From the NCBI GenBank assembly GCA_021818685.1, contig JAKATP010000012.1:1-38086 (forward strand): DNA of 38,086 nucleotides, given 5' to 3'. Source of the DNA: Bacillota bacterium (lineage in GTDB: Bacteria > Bacillota > Sulfobacillia > Sulfobacillales > JAIMBI01). How positions within the stretch are numbered: the first letter of the stretch is position 1; each line of letters opens with the position of its first letter. Made by a program: the position numbers and the translations under genes. The notes below the pieces were generated by a model. That model was given only the letters and a program-made list of their open reading frames with translations. It was not told the origin of the DNA and did not search any database. This document shows, piece by piece, positions 31,340 through 38,086 of this stretch.

Positions 31340-34300
31340 CAGCCGGCTCCCTCCTCCCCGAGCCGCACCGACACCAGCCGGCTCACACCCTGCCCATCAG
31401 CCGTAAAGCCCCAGAGGGCATCGGCCTGCTCCATCGTGGGCTTATGGTGGCTCACCACCAGATACTGCACCTGACGATGGCGCGCCAGATGCTGTGCGAA
31501 GCGGCGGGCGTTCAATTCATCGAGGCTCGCCTCCACTTCGTCCAGCACGACGAGCGGGGCCGGCCGGAGGGCGAGGAGCGCAAATAACCACGCGAGGGCG
31601 CCAAGCGCCTTCTCACCGCCCGACAGTGACTGCAGGGACTGCGGCCGCTTCGCTGGCGGCTCAATCCAAAGTTCGAGCCCCGGCTCCGGGTCCGCGGTCC
31701 ACTCAAAGCGCGCGCTACCTCCTCCAAACAGTTCCCGGACCGTCCGACCGACCGCCTCCTCCAATTCAGTCGCCGTGGTCTGGCGCCGGCTTTCCACCTC
31801 GCGGTCCAACTCGGCAATCGTCTCATCGAGCCCGGCCGCCGCCTGTTCGATGTCCCCGCGATGGTGGGCGAGAAACTGGCGGCGCTCGATGAGACGCTCC
31901 TCCAGCGCGAGACTTCCGGCGCTCACCGGTCCGAGCTCCCCGAGACTCGCCTCCACCTTGCGCAAGCGGGCACGGGCGTCGGAGAGTTCCGTGTCTGTAA
32001 GCTCCACGGTCTCATCCCCGATCTCGAGACCGTCGCCCTCCAGTTGCTCCAGCCGGAGGAGGGCCCGCTGCCGAAGCCCTGCGAAGTGCTCGCGCTGCCG
32101 CTCCCGCCGCCGGATCTCCCCTTCGAGTCCGCGGATGCGCTCGAGGATCTCGGCAAGCGCGCGCTCTTGTTCCAGCCGGCGCCCGGAAAGCTCCTGGTCC
32201 TGATCGAGGAGCTTTCGGAGTTCGTCCTCCTTCCGCTCGCGCTCTTCCATCGCGGCCCGCGCGCGCTCCTGCATTACCGCCATTTCGAGCTGCAGGCGCT
32301 CCCGGCGCTGAGCCATCTCCGCATGCCGCGCGCGGGCTCGTTTCTCTTCGGCCGCGCGCCGTGCCAGCTCCTCTCGCCGCCGGGTCCAGGCCGTCTCGAG
32401 CTCCTCCAGGCGCGCTCGATCAGCCGCGTCAGCCTCGCGCAGCTCGCCGATCCGCTCCGTGAGCTGGCTCGCTTCTGCGCTAAGCGCGTCCGCCTCCCGC
32501 TCGCGTCGGGCCAACTCCTCCTCCAAGTCAATGCGGGCCCGCTCTCCGACGATCACCGTTTCCCCGGCAAGCTCCCGCAGGGCCTCGAGCCGCGAGCGGA
32601 GAGATGCCACCCGCGCTCGGAGCGGCTCCGCCGCGGCCGAACTGTCCTCGATGCGGCGCATTACCTCCGCTCGCTCCTGTTCGACCGCGGTGACCCGCTC
32701 GCGGGCCCCCTCCAAGCGCCCCAGTTCCACCACCAGCTCCTGCCCGAGGCGCTCCATTTCCTGGCGACGCACCCATACGGCACCGGCGACGGCGGGCGAT
32801 CCCCCCGTAATGGCTCCGCCGGGATGCACGATCTGCCCGTCGAGGGTCACGAGCCGGTAGCGAAAGTTGATGAGCCGGCCGACTTGCACCGCGTCGTCCA
32901 GCGTCTCCAGGACCAGGACGCGACCCAGGGCATGCTGTGCCGCCGGCTGGATTGGGGCCGGCACCCGGATCAGATCCATGGCCCAGCCCACCACGCCATC
33001 TTGGTGCACGAGGTCCCGATCGTCCGCCGCCGGCCGGCCCCCCCGAACGATATCGAGGGCCAGGAACGTCGCCCGGCCCAGTCCGCGGGCCTGCAGGTGC
33101 CGCACCGCCGCCCGTGCGTGGTGCTCGGTGTCGGCCACCAGGTTCTGCGAGGCGCCTCCGAGGGCCGCCTGAATCGCGACCGTATAGCGGTCGTCGCTCT
33201 CTATCAGTGTGGCGAGGGTCCCGTGAATCCCCTGCAGATGGCCCTCGGCCTGAGCCCGCAGCACGGCCCGGACCCCGGCCTGGAGCCCTTCCCCTTCCGC
33301 CTCCAACTGGTTGAGCGCGCGGTGGCGTGCCTGCCGCTGTGCAAAGTGCTGCTCCATGAGCCGGAGCTCCTCACGCTGTCGTTCGAGGTAGGCACCGAGC
33401 TCCCGCAAGTGCTCGCTCCGCTGTCGGCGGTCGGCATCCAGCCGTTCGAGATCGGCCTCGACCCCCGCGCGTTCCCGATCAAGGGCCGTCAGCACGTCAG
33501 CCAAGGGGCGATCCGCCCCGGGCGCCAGGCGGGCAAGCTGGGCCTGCACACGGCGACTCTCCTCGAGCTGCCGGCCGAGCGCCCGAACCTCCGCCTGCCG
33601 ACTGTCAAGCTTGGCCCGCACGTCTGCCAGTGCGGCCTGTAAGCGTTCCGTGAGTTGACGCCGCTCGGCGCGCGCCTGGGCCACCTGGGTCTTTCGAGCC
33701 TCCCAGCCGATCGCTTCGGCGGGGTCGTTGACGGCATCCCCGTCTTCCGGCTCGGCCTGAGCCAGCTGCTCATCCAACTCGTGCAGCAGACGTTCGCCGC
33801 CCTCCCACCGCACCTCCGCCTCGGTCACTTGCGCCTGCAGTTGCTGAACCGATCGGCCCAGCGTGTCGATGGCGCGGCGGCGTTCCTCGGCGTCGCGCCG
33901 CTCGGCGACCGCCTGCTCTTCGAGTTCCCCCTGCCGCTCGAGGGCGGCCTCTAGCTCCCCGGTCAGAGCCTCCGCCTGGCGCGCCTCGCGCGATTCGCCC
34001 GTCTCGGCGGCGGCCAGCTCACGCCTGAGCCGGATGCGGTCTTGACCCCTAAGGATTCCCGACAGCGACTGCCGTTCCCGATCCAGTTCGACATAGCGTC
34101 GCTCCAGGGCGGCTGCCTCCCGGTTAGCGTCGATTTCTTGAGTCACCTGGGCTTCGAGGTCTGCCGCCCGTGTCAGTTCCCCCAGCACCTGGTGCAGGTG
34201 CTGCCGCGCCTCCCGACGCCGCACCTTGTACCGGGTCGTGCCGGCGGCCTCCTCCAGCTGCTCCAGGCGCTCCTGCGGTCGTTGGGTGAGGGTCGCTTCG

Positions 34301-34737
34301 ACCCGGCCCTGTCCGATGATGGCGTAGGCCGCCCGCCCAAGCCCGCTGTCCAAAAAAAGATCCGCCACATCTCGAAGCCGCACGACCCGATTCCCGACCA
34401 GGTATTCGCTCTCACCCTGGCGGTAGTAGCGCCGCCCCACCCGCAGTATGTCCGGCCAGGCCGGCATCGCACCGTCCGTATTGTCGAATTCCAAGAAAGC
34501 TTCGGCCATCTGCGCCGGACGCCGACCCGGGCCGCCGGCGTACAGCAGGTCCTCCCACCGGTCGGCCCGGAGTTCCTTCAACCGCTGTTCTCCCAGCACC
34601 CAGCGGATGGCATCGACCACGTTGCTCTTGCCCCCGCCATTCGGTCCCACCAGGACCGTGATGCCGGGCGCCAGTTCGATCGTCATCTCCTTCGCGAAGG
34701 ACTTGAACCCGTACAGATCCACCCGGCGGAGATACAC
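31339..34737 (-). CDS. smc: Chromosome segregation/condensation ATPase SMC
   Basis: A 1132-residue SMC protein. The N-terminal head has Walker A GPNGGGKSNVVDAIRWVLGE. Two long Glu/Arg/Ala-rich coiled coils flank the hinge near residues 500-650 (IQAALGGASQNLVADT). The C-terminal head has signature LSGGEKALGALAWLFAL and Walker B PLVVLDEVEASLDE. The GTG at 34737 is preferred because GAGGAG precedes it by 7 nt and the start matches the family (VYLRRVDLYGFKSF). An ATG at 34752 is in frame. The coiled coils produce long antisense open frames that are not genes. Confidence 0.96.
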   Translation of the reverse strand: MYLRRVDLYGFKSFAKEMTIELAPGITVLVGPNGGGKSNVVDAIRWVLGEQRLKELRADRWEDLLYAGGPGRRPAQMAEAFLEFDNTDGAMPAWPDILRVGRRYYRQGESEYLVGNRVVRLRDVADLFLDSGLGRAAYAIIGQGRVEATLTQRPQERLEQLEEAAGTTRYKVRRREARQHLHQVLGELTRAADLEAQVTQEIDANREAAALERRYVELDRERQSLSGILRGQDRIRLRRELAAAETGESREARQAEALTGELEAALERQGELEEQAVAERRDAEERRRAIDTLGRSVQQLQAQVTEAEVRWEGGERLLHELDEQLAQAEPEDGDAVNDPAEAIGWEARKTQVAQARAERRQLTERLQAALADVRAKLDSRQAEVRALGRQLEESRRVQAQLARLAPGADRPLADVLTALDRERAGVEADLERLDADRRQRSEHLRELGAYLERQREELRLMEQHFAQRQARHRALNQLEAEGEGLQAGVRAVLRAQAEGHLQGIHGTLATLIESDDRYTVAIQAALGGASQNLVADTEHHARAAVRHLQARGLGRATFLALDIVRGGRPAADDRDLVHQDGVVGWAMDLIRVPAPIQPAAQHALGRVLVLETLDDAVQVGRLINFRYRLVTLDGQIVHPGGAITGGSPAVAGAVWVRRQEMERLGQELVVELGRLEGARERVTAVEQERAEVMRRIEDSSAAAEPLRARVASLRSRLEALRELAGETVIVGERARIDLEEELARREREADALSAEASQLTERIGELREADAADRARLEELETAWTRRREELARRAAEEKRARARHAEMAQRRERLQLEMAVMQERARAAMEERERKEDELRKLLDQDQELSGRRLEQERALAEILERIRGLEGEIRRRERQREHFAGLRQRALLRLEQLEGDGLEIGDETVELTDTELSDARARLRKVEASLGELGPVSAGSLALEERLIERRQFLAHHRGDIEQAAAGLDETIAELDREVESRRQTTATELEEAVGRTVRELFGGGSARFEWTADPEPGLELWIEPPAKRPQSLQSLSGGEKALGALAWLFALLALRPAPLVVLDEVEASLDELNARRFAQHLARHRQVQYLVVSHHKPTMEQADALWGFTADGQGVSRLVSVRLGEEGAG

Positions 34738-34786
34738 GGCGCCACTCCTCATCAGGACTACAGGAATCTTGCGGACAGGAACCGAA

Positions 34787-34816
34787 TTGACCCACCTTAT
34801 CCCGAATGCATATGAA
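34787..34816 (+). promoter_or_regulatory. Possible promoter of the HTH regulator
   Basis: TTGACC (34787-34792) is followed after 18 nt by TATGAA (34811-34816). If used, the transcript would begin only about 5 nt before the ATG and exclude AAGGAG at 34814-34819, giving a nearly leaderless mRNA. Either this promoter is wrong or initiation is leaderless. Confidence 0.3.
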
Positions 34817-34827
34817 GGAGCCGGGCC

Positions 34828-35424
34828 ATGAACTCACCGTCCGTGACGAATGATGTGCTGGATAAAATCGCGGAGCTAATTTTACAAGACCCCTCCATCA
34901 GTGTACGAGAACTGGCCCGACGTTTGGGCTACGCGGAGGAGAAGACCGTTTACTACTGGCTTTCCAAACGCGGCTTCCACGGCATCCGGCCCTTCAAGCG
35001 GGCGGTCCTGACCGGACATTACCGCCACGTCTTGCGAGTGAGCCCGGAAGGACCGCGCCGACTCGGGCGGCTTCCGATCGTCAATCGGCTGTCGCGGGCG
35101 GGAGAACCCTTTTACACCGGGGCCACCCTACCCGTGGGCCTCGACCGGGGCCGGGGTCTGTACGTGCTGGCCTATGATGGGCCGCCCGACCGCGCCATTG
35201 CCCGGGGTGACTTTCTTGTGGTGGGGCCCCTTGATCTCGACACGGCCGAGGTGGTGCTGGTCCAGACGGGGGATATGGAGCTCGCCGTCCGACACGTGCT
35301 GCATCCCCAGTCGGTGTCAACCCCGCTGCTCCTCGATTGGAGCTTATGTGCGCTCGACGAAGAGAGCATCCCCCGCGGCAGTGTCCTTCAGGTCCTTCGG
35401 GCATTGAAACCGGCCGTACCGTGA
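34828..35424 (+). CDS. HTH regulator with LexA/S24-like C-terminal domain lacking catalytic residues
   Basis: A 198-residue protein. Residues 1-55 form a helix-turn-helix (DPSISVRELARRLGYAEEKT, then VYYWLSKRGF). Residues 100-195 have the spacing of the LexA/S24 peptidase fold: LYVLAYDGPPDRAIARGDFL, then VVGPLDLDTAEVVLVQTGDM. No Ser follows the GD-type turn and no clear catalytic Lys is present, so self-cleavage is not expected. The domain may serve for dimerisation or ligand sensing. It is divergently transcribed from smc and could regulate that operon or the following pbp gene, which is inference. AAGGAG lies 8 nt upstream of the ATG. Confidence 0.65.
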   Translation: MNSPSVTNDVLDKIAELILQDPSISVRELARRLGYAEEKTVYYWLSKRGFHGIRPFKRAVLTGHYRHVLRVSPEGPRRLGRLPIVNRLSRAGEPFYTGATLPVGLDRGRGLYVLAYDGPPDRAIARGDFLVVGPLDLDTAEVVLVQTGDMELAVRHVLHPQSVSTPLLLDWSLCALDEESIPRGSVLQVLRALKPAVP

Positions 35425-35458
35425 TGAGAATACGCTCATCGGGACTTAAAAACGGCTA

Positions 35459-35467
35459 TGCTACAAT
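35459..35467 (+). promoter_or_regulatory. Extended -10 promoter of the PBP gene
   Basis: TGCTACAAT (TGn plus TACAAT) lies 85 nt before the pbp start. The region is AT-richer than its surroundings, and no strong -35 is present. Confidence 0.45.
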
Positions 35468-35552
35468 GATGCCCGAATAGGCCCCCATCCAACAGGCGCG
35501 CCTCGGAGAACCGGTCGGCCAGGTCCGCCGTTATACCACTCGAGGTGATTAA

Positions 35553-38086
35553 GTGCGCTGTAAACGTTGTGGCTTCGACAACCCGCCGCGCACCCGGTTC
35601 TGCCGCCAGTGCGGCGCCCGGCTTGCTGCCCCCGCCGCCGGAGGCGCCAAGAAAAGCGCCCGCGCTGGTCGCCGCCAGCTTCGCTGGGGCCGGCTCGCCT
35701 TGGTCGCCTGCACGGCCGTCGTCGTCGCGGCCGTCGTGGGGGTAAGCGCCAAGGTGCTTCACGCCTACGAAACCCTTCCGCCCGTACCGGACATCATCTC
35801 CTTCCATCAGGATTCCACCGTTTACGATGTCAATGGCCATCCGATCTCGGTCCTGCATAGCTCCCAAAACCGGCTCGTGAGCCCGCTCAGCAAGATTGCG
35901 CCGGTGATGCAGACTGCCCTTATCGATACCGAAGATCACAACTTCTACTCGAACCCCGGTTTTGACCTGCGCTCGATCGTGCGGGCCGCCCTGGTGGACC
36001 TCCGGCACGGAAGCGCCGCCCAGGGCGCCAGTACCATCACGGAACAGCTCGCGAAGCGCCTCTTTCTGACGGACAACGGTACCCTCAACTACAAGCTGCA
36101 GGAATTCATGCTGGGGCTTAAGCTCGCCCGGCGGTATTCGAAACGCCAGATCCTCGATATGTATCTCAACACCGTCTACTTCGGGGACGGGGCGTTTGGC
36201 GTGACAGCGGCGGCCAACGCGTACTTCGACGAGGCCCCCAGTCAGCTCACGCTGGCCCAGGCCTCAGTCCTGGCCGGATTGCCCCAGGCCCCATCGCTGT
36301 ATGATCCCTATGTGAACCCGAAGCTCGCCAAGGTACGTCAGCGCGAGGTCTTGAGCGAAATGGTGAAATACGGGTCCATCACGAGCGCCCAGGCTCGGCA
36401 GGCGTACCTGGCGCCGCTCAACTTGAAGCCGGGCACGCTCGCCGCCTCCAACAACTCCTATCCTTATCCGTGGTTCATGTACACCCTCCTCGACCAAGTG
36501 CTGGCGCATCCCGGTCAGTACCACATTTCGGACGCGCTCCTGTACCACGGCGGACTCAAGATTTACACCACCCTCAACCCGACGGTGTACAACATCGCCC
36601 AGAATGCCGTCACGTATTGGATGAACAACAACTTCCACGAGTACAACGTGCAGGGGTATCCCTGGTATCAGGCGGCGGCGGTGGTGATGGACCCCCACAA
36701 CGGGTACGTGTACGCCGTCATTGGCGGCACCAGTCCGAACCAGGCCCTGGTCCGCGGTATCAATTATGCATACCAGCCGCGGCAGACCGGCTCCTCCATC
36801 AAGCCGGTACTCGACTACACCCCGGCACTGGCCAAGGGGTATACGGAGCTGTCGGTCATTCAGGACCTGCCCAATCCGCAATACCGCCGGCGGGTGAACG
36901 GTCAGCTCGTCTGGTGGCCGAGCAATGATGACGGCTACTATCGAGGGTACATCGACCTGCGCGATGCCCTCGCCATCTCGGACAACAACGTCGCCGTGAA
37001 GCTCCTCGGCAAGATCGGCATCGGATATGGCACGCAGTTTGCCAATCAGAAGTTCGGACTCAATTTCACGAGCAAGGACATTGCCAACTACGGCCTCGGC
37101 CTCGCCATCGGCGCAAAGCCGGTCGCCCCCATGCAGATGGCCGAGGCGTATGACACGCTGGCCAACGGGGGGACCCGCGTCAAGCCGGTCTTCATTACCA
37201 AGATCGTGGCCTCCAACGGGCAAGTCCTCTACCAGAACCACACCCAGGCCACGCCCGAGTTCTCGCCGCAGGTGGCCTATATCATGACCAATATCATGGA
37301 GAATGTGCTGGACGGCTCCCCACTGCCCGGCATTACCCGCCTATCTCACGGCATTCCCCAGTACGCCACCGGGGCCGGTCTCTATCCCGGATTTCCGGCG
37401 GCCGGCAAGACCGGCACCAACAACAACTTCGCCGACGCCTGGTTTGACGGCTTCACGCCCAATCTGGAGGTGGTGACCTGGGAGGGTCGCCAGCAGGAAG
37501 ACGCTCACACGCCGCAGTATCTGGCCAGCGGCGCCCCGGCCTACGGGTCCAGCGCTGCCGGCCCCATCTGGCGCCAGATTATCCAGCAGGCCACCCAGGC
37601 ACTGCATCTCGGCACTCAGGGCTTCGCCGTCCCTCCCGGCATCGTGACCGCCAGCGCCAGCATCACGTCGGGGGAGCTTCCGGGCCCCAACACCCCCTCG
37701 TGGGTCATCCAGCAGGCGCCATTCATCCAGGGGACCGTGCCCACGCAGACGGGCGATTCGTGGATTCCGGTCCAGGTGGTCGCCGGAGCGCCGAAGGAGC
37801 TGTGGGCACCCGGATGCGGTCAGCCCCTCACGGAAGTGTTCCTGCGCCCGGAGTCGGCCTACGTGCCAAGTCTAGGCATGCCGCTTCCGGCGGACAGCTA
37901 CCTGTGGCCGCCGACCCAGACCTGTACCCCCGGAGTTGGGCCCCCGACAAGCTCCAGCCCGTCATCGTCGTCGAGTTCGTCCTCCAGCTCGCCGCCAAGC
38001 TCCTCGTCGTCCTCGAGTTCGTCGTCGTCCTCGAGTTCGTCGTCAAGCTCGTCCTCCAGCTCGCCGCCAAGCTCCTCGTCGTCCTC
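35553..38086 (+). CDS. Class A penicillin-binding protein with N-terminal zinc ribbon and poly-Ser tail (3' end cut)
   Basis: At least 844 codons, running off the window without a stop. Residues 3-20 form a zinc ribbon (CKRCGFDNPPRTRFCRQCG), followed by a basic linker and one transmembrane helix (ALVACTAVVVAAVVGVSA, about 50-67). The GT51 glycosyltransferase domain shows TEDHNFYSNPGFD and QGASTITEQLAKRLFLT. The transpeptidase domain has SSIK (SxxK, near 413), SDN (SxN) and KTG (near 618). It polymerises and cross-links peptidoglycan. After about residue 780 the protein is low-complexity, Pro then nearly pure Ser with PP interruptions, presumably a wall-spanning tail. GAGGTGATTAA precedes the GTG start. 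A cytoplasmic zinc ribbon on a PBP suggests a binding partner inside the cell. Confidence 0.92.
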   Translation, partial: MRCKRCGFDNPPRTRFCRQCGARLAAPAAGGAKKSARAGRRQLRWGRLALVACTAVVVAAVVGVSAKVLHAYETLPPVPDIISFHQDSTVYDVNGHPISVLHSSQNRLVSPLSKIAPVMQTALIDTEDHNFYSNPGFDLRSIVRAALVDLRHGSAAQGASTITEQLAKRLFLTDNGTLNYKLQEFMLGLKLARRYSKRQILDMYLNTVYFGDGAFGVTAAANAYFDEAPSQLTLAQASVLAGLPQAPSLYDPYVNPKLAKVRQREVLSEMVKYGSITSAQARQAYLAPLNLKPGTLAASNNSYPYPWFMYTLLDQVLAHPGQYHISDALLYHGGLKIYTTLNPTVYNIAQNAVTYWMNNNFHEYNVQGYPWYQAAAVVMDPHNGYVYAVIGGTSPNQALVRGINYAYQPRQTGSSIKPVLDYTPALAKGYTELSVIQDLPNPQYRRRVNGQLVWWPSNDDGYYRGYIDLRDALAISDNNVAVKLLGKIGIGYGTQFANQKFGLNFTSKDIANYGLGLAIGAKPVAPMQMAEAYDTLANGGTRVKPVFITKIVASNGQVLYQNHTQATPEFSPQVAYIMTNIMENVLDGSPLPGITRLSHGIPQYATGAGLYPGFPAAGKTGTNNNFADAWFDGFTPNLEVVTWEGRQQEDAHTPQYLASGAPAYGSSAAGPIWRQIIQQATQALHLGTQGFAVPPGIVTASASITSGELPGPNTPSWVIQQAPFIQGTVPTQTGDSWIPVQVVAGAPKELWAPGCGQPLTEVFLRPESAYVPSLGMPLPADSYLWPPTQTCTPGVGPPTSSSPSSSSSSSSSSPPSSSSSSSSSSSSSSSSSSSSSSPPSSSSS
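37981..38086 (+). repeat. 72-bp-period repeat encoding the poly-Ser/PP tail
   Basis: The 34-nt stretch at 37981-38014 recurs exactly at 38053-38086, a period of 72 bp. Between them are short TCG/TCC/AGT serine-codon repeats. The array continues past the window edge, so copy number is unknown. It could vary in length by slippage. Confidence 0.7.

Noticed and set aside
31861-33642. 593-codon plus-strand open frame inside smc
   Set aside because: It is antisense to the SMC coiled coil. Glu/Arg/Leu codons read backwards give a long open frame with no family motifs.
35423-35440. GATGAG...CTCATC hairpin after the HTH regulator as terminator
   Set aside because: The stem is 6 bp and mostly A-T/G-C mixed, it begins inside the stop codon and is not followed by a U-tract.
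36264-37241. 325-codon minus-strand open frame inside the PBP gene
   Set aside because: It is antisense to a gene with all PBP motifs, has His/Val/Arg-rich shadow composition and no ribosome site.

Overview
The window is high-G+C bacterial chromosome. Its right-hand 20 kb carries the gene set and order of a Firmicutes (Bacillota) housekeeping block: codY, hslU, hslV, xerC, topA, rnhB, rbgA, lepB, rplS, trmD, rimM, rpsP, ffh, ylxM, ftsY and smc. CodY and a c-di-AMP riboswitch strengthen that assignment. High G+C, an SdhE-type succinate dehydrogenase and a CtaG-like oxidase assembly factor suggest an aerobic, deep-branching lineage of the Sulfobacillus/Thermaerobacter kind. That placement is inference, since no rRNA gene is present.

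Layout. 1-3.2 kb is gene-poor and decayed. It holds a possible membrane-protein remnant, a cysteine-rich small ORF with its own terminator, a glucoamylase-like (GH15) pseudogene and a minimal site-2-protease-like gene. 3.3-8.9 kb holds a beta-lactamase-fold serine hydrolase, ctaG, two consecutive genes interrupted by in-frame UGA codons, and a SAM methyltransferase. 9.0-13.5 kb holds an XRE regulator and the sdhA-sdhB-sdhE operon. 14.2-17.0 kb holds a HesB/IscA-like protein, a polysaccharide flippase and a GH18 lipoprotein. 17.2-34.7 kb is the conserved block on the minus strand, interrupted by a GT4 glycosyltransferase behind a c-di-AMP riboswitch. 34.8-38.1 kb holds a divergent HTH regulator and a class A penicillin-binding protein that runs off the window.

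Main discovery candidate. The glutaredoxin at 5603-5869 and the FAD-dependent CoA-disulfide-reductase-like enzyme at 5976-7328 are each interrupted by one UGA. In each case the UGA sits exactly where the family has its redox-active cysteine, and a hairpin of bacterial SECIS type follows at suitable spacing. UGA is an ordinary stop elsewhere in the window (sdhB, methyltransferase, trmD upstream gene rimM). The simplest reading is two adjacent selenoproteins, an NAD(P)H:disulfide reductase and a small redoxin, that may work as one electron-transfer pair.

Other points of note are the riboswitch-controlled glycosyltransferase inside the SRP/SMC cluster, an 11-cysteine peptide, a PBP with an N-terminal zinc ribbon and a poly-Ser tail, and an SdhB whose third cluster should be [4Fe-4S].
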